From Liopterus haemorrhoidalis (Eukaryota; Arthropoda; Insecta; Coleoptera; Dytiscidae): a stretch of 64,000 bases of DNA. The notes under the pieces were generated by a model. That model made no database searches, was not told where the DNA came from, and saw nothing but the letters and a program-made list of their open reading frames with translations. Below, piece after piece: positions 1 through 11,457 of the stretch (the stretch's first letter is position 1; every line of letters starts with the position of its first letter). The position numbers and the translations under genes are program-made. The stretch is from the NCBI GenBank assembly GCA_963971575.1, contig OZ020612.1:66213869-66277868 (forward strand), read 5' to 3'.

Positions 1-174
1 TATTTTTCTTATTACTTGCAATGATTTAGGGTTCATAGTAAATAAATTTGTGTCAGCTGTTCAGTTTATACGCTTCAAATCTGAAGGGATCAAAGTCAGA
101 AAAGTGAATTATTATTATTATTTTATTCAGAAGTCATATGGTTAGTATTACGTCCATATTTTAGCGTACACTTA

Positions 175-772
175 TACCCTTTTCACACTAGAACTTTAAG
201 ATCGGATGTTAAAGTGAATGTATCTTTAAACGCTATTGTGAAACCGTATGGCCTCGTCTAAATACAAGCGATGTTTAAGACAGAGATCTGCGTCTTAAAC
301 ATCGTCCGCATTGCCTTAATTTCTATTATAAAAAATACTCCTTGAATTTGTGCTGTCAATATTTTATATTATCATAAACAAGAATACTGTATTATATCGA
401 CGTTATAAGAAGTTTATACTTATTGTTATAATAAAATTATTTATTTTAATATTGTGTTTAATAAAATACAGAGCTACAAAAATTGAGATAAAATGTATCG
501 ACTTACATGTTAATACAGGTGTAATATATTCTTTATTGTAGTGTCTTTATTGTAGAATGAAATGAAATATCCATATTTGTTTATAATAATTCAAAATGTG
601 CGTCTGCGCAGACAGTTCAAAACTGGTAATTTCATGACGGTAACTTAAGGACAAAATTACTGTAGCTGATGACAGCACCAGAGATTTAAACATCAAGTGT
701 GAAAGCATACCGATGTTAAACATCCGTGAACTTTAAGTTCACACGTCTTAAAGTTCTAGTGTGAAAAGGGTA
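175..772. mobile_element. Tc1/mariner-type MITE with TA duplication
   Basis: The termini are inverted repeats of about 25 bp (CCCTTTTCACACTAGAACTT and onward to AAGA), each flanked by TA, so the core is 177-770. No transposase is present. The interior is rich in smaller palindromes: 269-304 is a 13-bp stem around a 10-nt spacer, and 726-742 is a near-perfect palindrome next to the right end. The TA target and the lack of coding capacity suggest a non-autonomous Tc1/mariner-class element. The superfamily is inferred from the target site only. Confidence 0.75.
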
Positions 773-995
773 AGAGAGGTATTTAGAGTTTATAGATGGT
801 TGCGAACAGCTAAGCAGAATCTGTAATTTGTATAAATATTTCTTACACAAATTATTTGACATAAGTAGGAGTTCACGTCCATACCCTTCTTTGCAGGCAA
901 CAGCATATGAAAACGTTTTAACGCTTAAAGCCATAGGCTTACCCTCCAGTTCTCCAGTTAGTAGGATATATTTTGTAACCAAGGTGTTAAAAAAA

Positions 996-2025
996 TTGAT
1001 GTGAAGTGTGAATTTTCACACATTTCAGGGTTTTGCAGGTATTTAGTAAGTGAATGATAATTATTTGGGATGCCAAAACAAATTTTATATTAAAATATTT
1101 TTTTTGTTAATTTTAATTCGAACGCCTAATACCATTATTTAGGTTTCTAAATATGTGCAGTATTTTTTTTTATATAGCAAGGTTCATTAAGAATTTTAAA
1201 AATTGCGCCTATGGCTTCCATTGGTTGTTATAAGTTCCGCCCCTCTGATTTCGTGTACATTGAAACAGAATTAAATTATAATTTAAACAATTTCCACTGG
1301 TTATTAAATTTAAGCTTTTAAAAATTAAATGCAACATTTGCCAAAATATAACTAGAATTTTGAAAAAATAATTTAAACAATATAAAAATTTAAAAAAAAA
1401 AAAACAAAAAATAATATTGTCTCTTCTCGCAGGGTTCGATCCCTTTCGGATCGAGTTACTTGGGTGAAAAGCAAGCGTTAGAAAATTTTATCTTAGCTAT
1501 AAATAAAAAAAATAACATTATTAGCCATAATTTAACCATGAATTAAAAAAATAATTAATTTTTTCGAAAACACAAAAACTGCTATATTTTTTAAAAACAC
1601 AATCTGATCAAAAATGTCTCTCGTACGTTTCCGGATCAATATACATTACTTATAATTTTTTCAGTTTTTTGGTTTAACCCTTTTTGGTAAAAGGGTGCGG
1701 GACAAGAACTTTTGCACATTTTTGGCTTAATTTGTGTTAAAAGAAACGAATTTCAAAAAACTATCTACCGTTCCGTAATCTATGTCTTAAGAGCTTTCTT
1801 TTGATACCACACAATAAATTTTAAAAAAATATTTTATTTTATCAACGACTCAAACAATTCGACATTTTTCTAAAAATTTATCTGATTAAAAATTCCTGTT
1901 GAACTATTTCGGTTCCCATCAATGTTCATTACGGAGATTTTTTTTTAGAGTTTTAGATCAATCTGTTTGGGAGATAGGGTGGGGGGCAAAAGCTTTTTGA
2001 CACATGTTTGGCTTAAGGAGGAATA
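996..2025 (+). mobile_element. Family A repeat copy A1 (DINE-1/Helentron-like, 3' truncated)
   Basis: It starts with the family A 5' signature TTGATGTGAAGTGTGAA, whose first bases fold as a GTGTGAA/TTCACAC hairpin, followed by the sub-terminal motif CAGGGTTTTGCAGGTAT. The usual 3' part with the (CAGA)n tract and the inverted motif is missing. The stretch 1870-2025 repeats a diverged version of 1610-1720. A partial tRNA-like segment lies near 1431-1480 on the minus strand. The Helentron/DINE-1 assignment is an inference from sub-terminal inverted repeats plus an internal microsatellite in the complete copies. Confidence 0.7.
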
Positions 2026-2039
2026 TTTATACTAATTAA

Positions 2040-2491
2040 CCCTTTACTGCATGAATTTTTATTTTTGGCTGAAATAATTCATGAGCATTAGGAATTGGTT
2101 CTTATTGATAGAAAAATTAATTTAAAAAATATATTTAAAATATTAATTATTATTTTTTGATAAAGAAAATGATTCCGTATTATTTGCTCGTCAATTGCTA
2201 GGTGTTCTTCATACACAGAAATGTTTCACAACCTAAATTAATATGGGCACTTCGGCAGAAGGAAAAACGGTTTTCCCATGTTACATTTTTTTATTCTGTC
2301 CATGATGACAACTCTGTCCTATTTTGTACCAAGAACTATCTACTGCATAATTTTTTAATTTTAAGAATCCTTATTTACGCTTTGAAATCCCGCAGTTAGT
2401 GCCCCATTTCCACGCTTTGACGTCAAACAGTGAAAAATTTACCACATTTTTCAATGAGAACTCATGAATGAAATAGTATTCCAATAAAGAG
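2040..2491. mobile_element. piggyBac-like MITE, copy 1
   Basis: TTAA flanks both ends (2036-2039 and 2492-2495). The left end reads CCCTTTACTGCATGAA; the right end is a diverged inverse (CTCTTTATTGG). The first ~110 bp and an internal block (2166-2212) are shared with the cleaner copy at 43288-43826. There is no transposase reading frame. TTAA duplication plus a CCCTTT end is characteristic of piggyBac elements; the weak right end lowers certainty. Confidence 0.55.
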
Positions 2492-2495
2492 TTAA

Positions 2496-3283
2496 TTGAT
2501 CTTGAGTATATTTCCAAGAAATAGGTGTGCCCTGTCTAGTTTTAATAAGGAAATTCCAGTTATATCGATGCAAATTTTATTCAAAAATATTCTTCTTAAA
2601 AAAACAGTATTTTTTGGACATTATAAAAAAATACTATACTAAAAATCATGCTACCCAAGATGAAGAAGAAGACGGTAGAGAATTGATAATGAGTCAATAT
2701 GTTCAGTATTATGTAAAATTTATTTTTAATCATTTGTTTATATCAGATTCTGAGAAGACATCCGTATTTAATGAATCACACACGCGTAATATTCTAGAAT
2801 AATTATTCTGTTAAGAAGAAAACAAAAAATGATTCAAAATTTCATTCATAACAGAATCAAGGCCAGGAAAGCAATCACTACACCTTGAAATAAAATTGCA
2901 TTAAAGGGCAAGTTTTTAAAACAACAACCAGAGGTGAATTTAACGGGTGTTGAACCGGGCGCCCGCCAGAGGTCTTTGGTTCAAAGAGGCCTCATGTGAA
3001 TTTTTACCCTTCTTACTCACTTTTGAAATTTCGACCATCCTGGCTACAATTAAATTTTTATTGGGGCATACACTTTTTCCCGCCAGGAGGCTGGGTAAAT
3101 ATGGCTCTATAATTATGTTATACAAGGATTCTGGAACGCAAAGAAAGATGACTAGATATTCTACTAAGATACCTATCTTTTTACCATTTTTTTTAATTAA
3201 AAAATTTATAAATAATTTGTCATCAATCATTACTCTCAGATATTTAATTTCTTTTACTCAATCAATGCAAGTCTCATCAATAA
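2496..3283. other. Unassigned, with possible hAT fragment
   Basis: No gene is recognised. Near 2930-2990 a GC-richer patch (CAGAGGTGAATTTAACGG) resembles the left terminus of hAT MITEs elsewhere in the window, but no partner end or duplication is visible. The open frames here are AT-rich and lack any recognisable motif. Confidence 0.4.
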
Positions 3284-3286
3284 TTA

Positions 3287-4224
3287 CACTGGTCAACACA
3301 ATTTTTGCTGACTTACATCTAAGACTTGTTTCTTACTAATTTGGTGCTGCGGAACTCAAATATCACATTAGATTTTGCGTATCACATCAGATTTTTGCTC
3401 TACAACACATACATATTTTCGGCCAAATAATGCCTCTATCGTTTAATTTTAGACGTCGATACTGTAATTGGTACAAATTTGGCGAACATTAAGGACTAAA
3501 TAATTAGAAAAAATTTTTAAAATTTTATTTATAGTGAAAGAAAGAAAATGAGAACAGTTTTAATTACATTTTAATGCATTGGAGTGTTAAAATAAAAATA
3601 CAAAATAATTTAAGAATTAAATGGTCGTTTTTAAGATCTTCTGGAGTGCACCATTCCCGATAAGTCTCTTTTAATACTCCAACAGTAGTCAGCCATCATG
3701 TGAGTATCCCACCTTCCTTGATAACGTATCTCCATCTCTTTTAAATCCTGATGGAAACGTTCACCCTGTTCATCACTAACATCTCCAAGATTGACAGAAA
3801 ATTTGTCAAGATGACTGTTTAAAAAATGAAGTTTCACGCTCATGCTGCACCCCAGATGATGATAATTTTCAATCAAATTTGCAACGACCTCCACATAGTA
3901 TTCTGGGAAACTTATTGAACAACAAGTACAAACCTAAACATTTAATGGATGCAGCGGTCATACTTAGTACCTTACCCTTGACCTTGCAACCCCCGCCGTT
4001 GTAAAAAGGTCTATAACAAGTACCTGCATGTAAGGCGTTCCTACGAAATATATTGGACAACAAGAACGAAGTTGAAATTAAAATAAACGTATAGCAGAAC
4101 GTGAAAAGGTGAAAAAAGGTCAAAATACGATAGAACAAAAATTTGAAATCGGCACCCCAAAATTAGTTAAAAACAAGTATCAGATCTAAGTCAGCAAAAA
4201 AAAGTTTAAATTTGTTGACCAGTG
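3287..4224 (-). mobile_element. CACTG-ended DNA transposon, copy A
   Basis: The inverted termini begin CACTGGTCAACA and continue imperfectly for about 60 bp (GCTGACTTA.ATCTGA.ACTTG). TTA flanks both sides (3284-3286, 4225-4227). CACTG ends with a 3-bp duplication fit the CMC (CACTA/EnSpm) group, but copies A and C both sit in TTA, so a TTA-preferring superfamily is an alternative. At 938 bp it is non-autonomous; it keeps a fragment of a coding region on the minus strand. Copies B (28140-29034) and C (59231-60190) have the same structure. Confidence 0.75.
3631..3920 (-). pseudogene. Repeat-encoded protein, C-terminal fragment (copy A)
   Basis: The fragment reads FPEYYVEVVANLIENYHH, then GCSMSVKLHFLNSHLDKF and GDVSDEQGERFHQDLKEM, and ends RYQGRWDTHMMADYCWSIKR. 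The same ~95-residue block is found in copies B and C at high identity. I recognise it as a segment that recurs in many arthropod gene models of unknown function; I cannot name a family with confidence. Upstream, in another frame (3869-4138), another shared stretch encodes a Cys-containing segment that does not join cleanly. It is presumably the residue of a transposase or accessory protein of this element. Confidence 0.55.
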
Positions 4225-4227
4225 TTA

Positions 4228-5679
4228 TAATGTAGTATTAGGAAACTTTCAAATTTAATATTATCCCTATCTTCAATAACAAAAAAGGTTTTCTTAGAGT
4301 AATATAACCACGCCATATTTTTATTTTAACTGATCAAGAACTTTGTAAATTTCGCAAAAAAAAAAACAAATCAAATCTTTGCAATTGAAACCGGATATTT
4401 ATAAATACTTTCACTAAATTTTCGGTTTAATTGACGGGTATAATGTTTATTTAAAGCTTCCGAAAAACTATTAAAAGTCTCTTTTAATTGATATCGCATT
4501 TATATTTCAGCAACCAACAATTAATTTTGAACATACAAAAATATTCAACAGATTTTAAATGGTGATTTCTGGCCAGTGCCTCTCAAACAAATTTAACATT
4601 GTCTACCTCTACTGTGAATTTTTCTTTATCTTGGCTACTACAAATTGTGTCCTTTGGGCTAGGGTGGATACCAAGTATTTTCCGATTGACCGTGGTCTGC
4701 GGCAAAATAAAAAAATATATTATAAAAAATTCGAAACCAACCCACAAATCATCCTGAATTCCTATCACGTGGTTATATCCAGGTATCCAGATGACGGTAG
4801 AGTTTCCTAAATTTTTCATATTTTATATAAGAATGCCGTAAAGTGAAAAAAAGTTCAGAATCAATGCCTTAAATCGTTGACCATTAAAAGCTTCTTAAAT
4901 AAAGCAATTTTTTGTTTTAATCTTTACCAACATTTGTTGCGATGTCATAAATCGAGGCCTACCTGTATTCAATATTCACTGGTTTATTTTTCAAAAACAT
5001 TTCTGGAACATTTCAAGAACTCCTGTTTTACAAGATGCATTCGCTGATTGAAAATTCAGCGGCCCGATTTGGTGCTAATTAATGATCGATTGAAATGTGG
5101 ATACGAGCGGTCGTTGACTTTTTGCTAATTATCTGAATAAACTTCCATATTTGTTTATTTAAATTACGTATTTTATAATAATTTGTATGTTAATCAAGTG
5201 TATAATACTTTGGTAAATATATTTTTATTAGTTAGAACTTATGTCAACAAATGATTTAGCAAGTCAAAATTTAAATACCAAATTGCAAACTGTCTGTATT
5301 AAATCCTAATAAAAATTCTCAAATAAAGTTTTAAGTAGTTAATTAACAAGTTGTTAAATTAAAAAAAAAAGTATTCACCACACGAGTTCCCAAATTAAAT
5401 AGAAAAAGGTCGAGAGAAACGAAATAATGTAAAATGTAAAGTTATTCTGTAACAATGAATTGAGGGAGATATTAATTATAAATATTAAAACCCAGTGTCA
5501 TACTTTGCATAACGTTCGAGTTACGGAATGGGGATGAAAACGTGTCGACGGTCAGACGAGTTGAGTGGGATGGGAACCACATGTTCGGCAAAACAAGGTC
5601 TTAGGTTTAAAAATTTAAATTAAAAATTAAATAAGAATCTTAACATCCTAAAATAAAATTTTAAAATGTTAACATTTAA
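4228..5679. other. Unassigned AT-rich DNA
   Basis: I see no recognisable gene, terminal repeat or tandem array. Two overlapping open frames on opposite strands (4559-4810 and 4583-4819) cover the same AT-rich stretch and have no motif, so they are probably chance. Confidence 0.5.
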
Positions 5680-5681
5680 TA

Positions 5682-6402
5682 CGAGGGATGTTTCCAAAGT
5701 TCTGGGAATTTAGCTATAATTTTTATTATTTTGTTAATTTTCGTCAATATTACAATGTAGTTTTTCAACATAATCTCCATTGAACTGAACACATTTATCC
5801 CAACGATAAACTAATTTTTTTAAGCCGTCCTCAAAGAACTTTGAAATTGAGTTTCTGTTCTGGTCCCAACAGCCTTGGCACCCAGCGCGGCGAAACCTTG
5901 CTAATCATGCAAGATGTCATGAACTTGTCGTGTACCTATCCTTAGGCGCACACTAATTTGACGAATAGTCATTCGCCTGTCCTCTTTCAGTAGGTCTTCG
6001 ACGGCAGTAATGTTTCTTTACCGACGTGCTTGGGCGCCCACTGCGTGGATCGTCTTCTAATGATGTTCTACCGGTTTTAAAACGATCGATCCACCGATAA
6101 CCAGTACTTTTGGATTCTGCAGACTCACCAAATACTCCTTGCAGACGCTGAATAATTTCTGATGTTTTCACACCTTCTTTCCACAAAAAGAAAATTATTG
6201 CTCTTTGAGATTTTGCTGTGTCTTCCAAAACAGTGCTATGAAAACGCGTTTATATCAGTCGAACACCTAAATCAGACTGAACAATATTGCACTAGATAGT
6301 TGCATAAACATATCAAGACTTGTCTGGCACCAATACCATTGCCTATAAGTTCTGCGTAATTTAATTATAGCACAATTCCCAGAATTTAGGAAATATCCCT
6401 CG
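5682..6402 (-). mobile_element. Internally deleted mariner
   Basis: Termini of about 30 bp (CGAGGGATGTTTCC... and its inverse with a few mismatches) are flanked by TA at 5680-5681 and 6403-6404. At 721 bp it is little more than half the size of a full mariner (~1.3 kb). The coding content is minus strand: the N-terminal DNA-binding part is joined to the last residues of the transposase, so the middle is missing. Confidence 0.85.
5745..6228 (-). pseudogene. mariner transposase, N- and C-termini only
   Basis: From the ATG at 6228, the first ~75 residues carry the mariner helix-turn-helix pattern (GVKTSEIIQRLQGVFGESA, then YRWIDRFKTGRTSLEDDPRS, GRPSTS). The frame then breaks. Further along the strand (about 5745-5840) another frame gives the typical mariner C-terminus, FFEDGLKKLVYRWDKC...NGDYVEK. 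The whole catalytic D,D34D core is absent, so no active enzyme is possible. Confidence 0.85.
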
Positions 6403-6404
6403 TA

Positions 6405-7475
6405 ATATAAAAAGATTAATTTTTCTTGGGAGGCATTGCCCATTTTCTCTTACATAAAAGCCGCCATTGGTATTTAGTCTAGTTCACGATTATTGGTAAG
6501 CGGCCAAAAAACAATTGTGGTGGAGCAGTCAAGACAATATTGATCACGAAAAGCTCGTGAATTGAGTTCTTTGGGCGACCAAAACAAATCTGGAGACATA
6601 CAATTTTGAAAGAGACCAAGATTCAGGGAAAATCGTAGGGTGGAAAGCTTTTAGGAAGCCCTATGCTTCTCACAGAAGTTCTAAGAACACTATATATACT
6701 TGTGTAGTCAAATGTACAGCTCTGTTTCTAAATAATTATTTCTAATCAAACCAATTATTTTTTCAACTTCCCGACATATGTTGTAAATTGAGATGTTGTA
6801 AAGGCATTCAAATTACTGGATACTTATAATTTTAATCCTTTTACAAACTAAGTTTAAACATTTAGACTTGACAAGTAAAAGTGTTTATCTTGTCACATTT
6901 TGGTATTTCTTAACAAAATTCTAGATTTAGATATAGCTCCATAAGGCACGAATGTATTACAGCTGGTATTTAAGTAATTACCCTATGGTTGGAAAATGCA
7001 GTTCACGTCTGACGTAGACCGTCCGTCTGTCCGTCCCGGTGACGTGCGATTATACAGTCGCACACGCGTCCAGTTCCCACACAATGGAAATTCCAACAAG
7101 ATATTTTGCACACGCATCGATTCCAGCTTCTACCATCATAATGGATCGCTTTACCTGCATCAAGGGACGACAGATGTACATAATGTACATATGTGCTATT
7201 TGCCTTGTAATTATTCGGTTTGGGTGAATAATAATTAAATTTAACAATTTCGTTAATATTATTAGTTTGAACAACACTCCAGCAGACTAGTTGCTAACAA
7301 TACATTGTAGGACTAAATAATCAAATAGCATTTATAAAAGAAGAAACACTGCAGGATTAGACAGAATTACACAAAAGCTATATAACATTATGATGACTAA
7401 CTATTTAATTCTCGGCCTTACAATTAAAAATTTGGTTTTACAATTTAAAATAAATTTTCTTTTTCAATATGCTCT
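6405..7475. other. Unassigned; GC-richer island 6990-7200
   Basis: No gene is recognised. The stretch 6990-7200 has clearly higher GC than its surroundings and open frames on both strands; the plus-strand frame at 7039 ends in a hydrophobic stretch, but nothing matches a family I know. It could be an old exon, a regulatory island or a repeat fragment. Confidence 0.4.
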
Positions 7476-7483
7476 CCTTTACG

Positions 7484-7976
7484 TAGGGTCACCATTCGTC
7501 CCGCATTTTAACATTTTGTCCCGCATTAAGATGCGTCCCGCAAAAGTCCCGCATTTTAACATTTTGTCCCCCATTGTCCCGCATTTTGGATTTGGGAGGT
7601 GAGGACCTTCTTTTTTGCTCTTCACTTGGATTTGGAAGGTGAAGACCTTTTTTGTTTTGTTCTTCACTTGGATTTTGGGAGATGAGGACCATTTTTTGCT
7701 CTTCACTTGGATTTGGGAGGTGAAGACCTTTTTTGTTTTGTTGTTTACTTGGATTTTGGGAGATGAGGACCTTTTTTTTCTCTTCATTTGGATTTGGGAG
7801 GTGAAGACCTTTGTTTTGCTCTTCACTTGGATTTTGGGAGATGAGGACCTTTTTTTTGCTCTTCACTTGGATTTGGGAGGTGAAGACCTTTTTTTTGCTC
7901 CTCACTTGGATTTGGGTGATGAGGACCTTTTTTTTGCTCCGTCCCGCATTGCCTTCTTAAGAAAATGGTCACCCTA
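7484..7976. mobile_element. hAT-type MITE (TAGGGTCACC ends) carrying a minisatellite
   Basis: The ends are TAGGGTCACCATT and the inverse of TAGGGTGACCATT. They are flanked by CCTTTACG (7476-7483) and CCTTTACA (7977-7984), an 8-bp duplication with one mismatch. Next to the left end are repeats of GTCCCGCATTTTAACATTTT. The centre (7585-7945) is a minisatellite. The 46154-46423 element is the same family in the opposite orientation. The 8-bp duplication supports hAT. Confidence 0.75.
7585..7945. repeat. Minisatellite, about 8 units of ~40-45 bp
   Basis: The repeated unit is essentially GGTGAAGACC, a T run, a GCTCTTCACTTGG block, then ATTTGGGA. GTGARGACC and its inverse form GGTCYTCAC occur together, so units can fold as hairpins. 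Long open frames on both strands here are only a consequence of the periodicity. The same motif appears in other elements at 39470-39565, 41752-41805, 46193-46300 and 47648-47732. Confidence 0.85.
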
Positions 7977-8774
7977 CCTTTACATCAATACATTTATTCC
8001 AGCTATTCTGCAAAGTCATTATCCCATCCACATAGAGTGACTTTCGGGTAAGTCTGTAAAATAAACCTAAACAGCTGCTATAGGTCAGTCGTTCAATCAA
8101 CGCAATTGGTCATTTTACGTCATAACTTCAATGACAAACTTGCTGAAAAAATAACTAAATCGATTTTTATTGCATATGAATTATAGACTAATATTGCTCT
8201 TCACTCTTTTATTTTATTAAAACTAAGGTGACCATACGTCCCGAATTGGCCGAGACAGTCCCGAATTTCCCCCTTGCATCCCAATTTTTTTCAGAGGCAT
8301 TATTTGTCCCGAATTCGGGTTTTTTGTTCCGAATTGTCCAGAATTTTAGAAAAGGTACCTACTTATTTTCAATATTTATTTTAAATATATTTCAACTAAA
8401 ATTATTTTGAAACCTGAACTAAAAAAAAAAAATCTACTGAATATTTTTCTTGATGAACAGCTTTTAGACAAGTAACAAGACTCAACTTGTAGACACATTA
8501 AAAGCAATATTACTGATTAAAGTAAATTATGAAGAAAACTGTGAGGATTTTTATAAAATGCTTCAAAACAAAAAAGATCTAATCAAAAAGATCCATATTT
8601 CGGAAATATATAAAAAGTTTTGTACCTACTAAGTAATTTTAATGAGAAATTTTGAATTAATTTAAAAAAATACTGTGATTTTAATAATGTTCCTTTTAAT
8701 AATATAAGCTAATTATCTGTGATTGGAAATTTTTATTTATTATAAATTTATTGTGTATAATTTGTATTTAAAAA

Positions 8775-9646
8775 CCAGTGGCGAAGGGAAACCTCCGCTA
8801 GACTTGCCCTCCCATAAAAAAAATATAAAAAAAAATTAAATTTAAAAAAAAAATTTTTTTTAAATATTTAGATAAATCTTCAAAAATACATCAAATTATG
8901 TTCTATACAAATTTTTGTCCAAGGCTTGGTTTACTAGTTACGAATTAATTATTATGAACATGGAAACGTTACATATAAGTTAAAAAAATTGAGACTTTTT
9001 TAATTAATTTTAAATAATTTTACAAAAATTTTTCGAAATTTTTCGTTTTATCAAAAAACGTCTCAAATAAAAATTATTAGTAATTGCATTTATAGTAACT
9101 TTTGTTCAATAAATTTTTTCGAAATATTTTTCTGTTGCTAAATATTCGCAAAAGTCTTAAAATCGACACGAGTAAACTCCCATTTATAGTCAACCGATCT
9201 TCATAAAAAACAATAGGGTTCTTTCCATTTAATAGGAGAATTTTTTAGTACCAGAACGAATTCTCTAAGTTGATCCGTTCTTGAGTTAACGTGTATACAC
9301 ACACACAGACACACACACAGACACACACACACACAGACACACACACAGACACACACACAGACACACACACAGACACACACACACAGACACACACACAGAC
9401 ACACACACAGACACACACACACAGACACACACACAGACACACACACAGACACACACACAGACACACACACAGACACACACACAGACACACACACACAGAC
9501 ACACACACATACGGACGGCACTTCGAAAATAGGTTTTTTGGATTCCCTGGACCATGAAACGTGGTCATCAGTCAAAATCTCGACATCGAAAATTTTCGCG
9601 ATTCCAATACTTGCCCCTTATATATTAAGGTCGGGCAAGTAAAAAT
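8775..9646 (-). mobile_element. Family B repeat, copy 1
   Basis: On the minus strand it begins TTTTTACTTGCCCGACCTTA and ends GTTTCCCTTCGCCACTGG. The start folds as a stem-loop (CTTGCCC...GGGCAAG with an inner CCTTA.TAAGG). Near the start is a long microsatellite (9291-9511). Copies 2 (34891-35619) and 3 (56168-56708) have the same two ends, so the element is defined by comparison. No coding capacity. It may be a DINE/Helentron-type or other non-autonomous element; the class is not settled. Confidence 0.7.
9291..9511. repeat. (ACACACAG)n compound microsatellite
   Basis: ACAC runs are punctuated by AGAC at quasi-regular 8-10 bp spacing. The four open frames read through it (VCVC or THTH repeats) are artefacts. 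Confidence 0.97.
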
Positions 9647-9661
9647 ATGGTCACCTTACTC

Positions 9662-10498
9662 AAACATACCTTTTAACTCTACCCTCATCCTTTTGAAAAC
9701 GTTGTGGAATGGATTTAATTTGTAGAATCGTATTGGATTCCATGTTATTATAAATAAAACTTTCTTTACTTTCTGTACAATCTTTGTAGATCCTTTTTAC
9801 GCCACCAAATGTTAAAATCTCCCACAATCTCCTAATTTGGGAGGTCCCTCTATTTTTTGTTTAATTTTTTTCTTATCACGTCCTCCTGAATATTAATCTG
9901 TGATCTAAATTTAATTTTATGAATGAACATTTGAGTTGTCAAAGTTCAAAGGGAATATTTTTTCCCCCGGACTATTAAAGAGAGTGACAGAGCATCATTG
10001 TGTTGGTTTTTCGGGAAGGTTCATATGGTAGGGTGCTTCACAGGCGGCATCTTCAAGCGACCGCTTTACGGTCATCAGACGACAGTAACTAGCTGCAGCA
10101 CTCTATTTCCGGAGCATTTAAATACACGAATAACGCCCCCACAGGGAAGGAATCGATGCATTTTAGATAACACTGCAACGATACAAAATACTCAGCATAT
10201 ACACCTATGAATTTATGAAATTTCATACTTTGGATACCAACTAATTAAGCATGTTCCCTATTATATTTATTTGTTTTTCCTGATTTTGTCGATGACTTCT
10301 GTCAAATAAATTGTTGTACACAATAATATCTTTATTCTTGCCTTTCGGCCTCGAATTTGAGTACATTATTTTCTCTTATTTACATTCTAAAATATGTGTA
10401 TGAACTACTTAATTAAATCTACTTCCTAATTAACAAAAATATAGATAACTAAATAACTAATAAGAAATCTTATAACTATGAAAATAAACTATAAAAAA
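9662..10498. other. Unassigned; GC-richer patch 9960-10210
   Basis: No gene is recognised. The stretch 9990-10210 is less AT-rich and open in one frame without a family motif. Around 10300-10380 a TTGTACACAATAATATC...CCTTTCGGCC segment looks like the end of a long repeat, but no second copy is in the window. Confidence 0.4.
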
Positions 10499-11371
10499 TT
10501 GATGTGAAGTGTGAATCTTCACACATTTCAGGGTTTCGCAGGTATATAATAAGTGAAGGCGGTATGCTGAGTGTGTAGGACAAATTTTACTTTGTAGTAA
10601 TCACGGCAAAATGAACGATATATTTAAAATAATTTATCGTCTGTTAATCATATAATAAGACTGGTTATTAAATTTACGCTCATAAAAATTAAATACAACA
10701 TTTGTCAAAATATAACTAGAATTTTGACAAAATAATTTCAACATAATAAAAATGCAAAAAAAAAACAGAAAAAATAAAATTCACTCCGTACTCGAACTCG
10801 AAACCCTTCGTTTTCCAGTCAGTTTAAGAGCGCTCTAACGCATGTAGCCATCGCACGCTATGCATGTGAGTGTCTTACATTGGTATAACTTTTGTACTTT
10901 GTGAACCAAAAACTACAAAAAATGCGTTATTTTCCAAAAACATAATCTGATCAAAAATTCCTGTTGTACTATTTCGGTTCACACCAATATACATTACTTA
11001 GAATTTTTTTAGATTTTTAATTTAAACCATCTGGGCTACAGGTGTGGGACAAAATTTTTTTTGCACATTTTTGGCAAAAATCGCATCAAAATAATTTATT
11101 TTGCAAAAATAAAAATTTGATCGTTAATCCACGTACTAAGGGCTTTCATTTGATACCCTACTCAGAATTTTAAAAAAATATTTTTGTTTTCGATGAGCAC
11201 ATATTTGTTTATATTTTTAGGGGAGTATGTTTTTTAGATGTTTTAGTATTTTTCCTATGTGCGGGTCAAAGAGTTGTATAAGCATGCCAAATTTCAACTC
11301 TCTAGGTTTAGCCGTTTGGCTACAATTTTTACCGAACAGACAGACAGACAGACAGACCGACAGACAGACAC

Positions 11372-11405
<34 letters not shown>

Positions 11406-11457
11406 GACAAAATGACGGTATAAGGGTTTTTTGGTCATACCTACAAAACTCTAAAAA
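10499..11457 (+). mobile_element. Family A copy A2 (complete)
   Basis: It runs from TTGATGTGAAGTGTGAA to the 3' signature ATACCTACAAAACTCTAAAAA. The 5' sub-terminal CAGGGTTTCGCAGGTAT and the 3' CCTACAAAACTCT are inverted relative to each other. A (CAGA)n tract (11337-11404) lies about 50 bp before the 3' end, preceded by a conserved 110-bp block (TATGTGCGGGTCAAAGAG...). A tRNA-like cassette lies at 10785-10862. A3 begins at the very next base. Confidence 0.8.
10785..10862 (-). other. tRNA-like Pol III cassette in A2
   Basis: Read on the minus strand, TGGCTACATGCGTTAGAGCG matches the tRNA A box/D arm and CGAGTTCGAGTAC matches a B box/T arm about 50 bp downstream. The anticodon region is not a good stem, so it is not a functional tRNA gene. 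The sequence differs from the cassettes in the other family A copies. Confidence 0.5.

Larger units (their letters stand above)
8224..9658. mobile_element. Element with TAAGGTGACCATA ends, interrupted by family B
   Basis: The ends TAAGGTGACCATA and TATGGTCACCTTA are exact inverses and resemble those of the 7484 and 46154 elements. GTCCCGAATT repeats follow the left end, as GTCCCGCATT does in the relatives. The 8-bp flanks (ATTAAAAC and CTCAAACA) do not match, so the duplication has decayed or the assignment is imperfect. Family B copy 1 occupies its right two thirds. Confidence 0.55.

Noticed and set aside
716..982. Minus-strand 88-codon frame as an exon
   Set aside because: It runs into the terminal repeat of the MITE at 175-772 and shows no family motif; a donor-like GTAAGC at about 930 is not enough to call it.
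7479..8040. Two overlapping ~120-140 codon frames
   Set aside because: They follow the minisatellite period on both strands and contain no domain.
9201..9575. Long reading frames rich in VCVC or THTH
   Set aside because: They only translate the (ACACACAG)n microsatellite; all frames are open because of the repeat.
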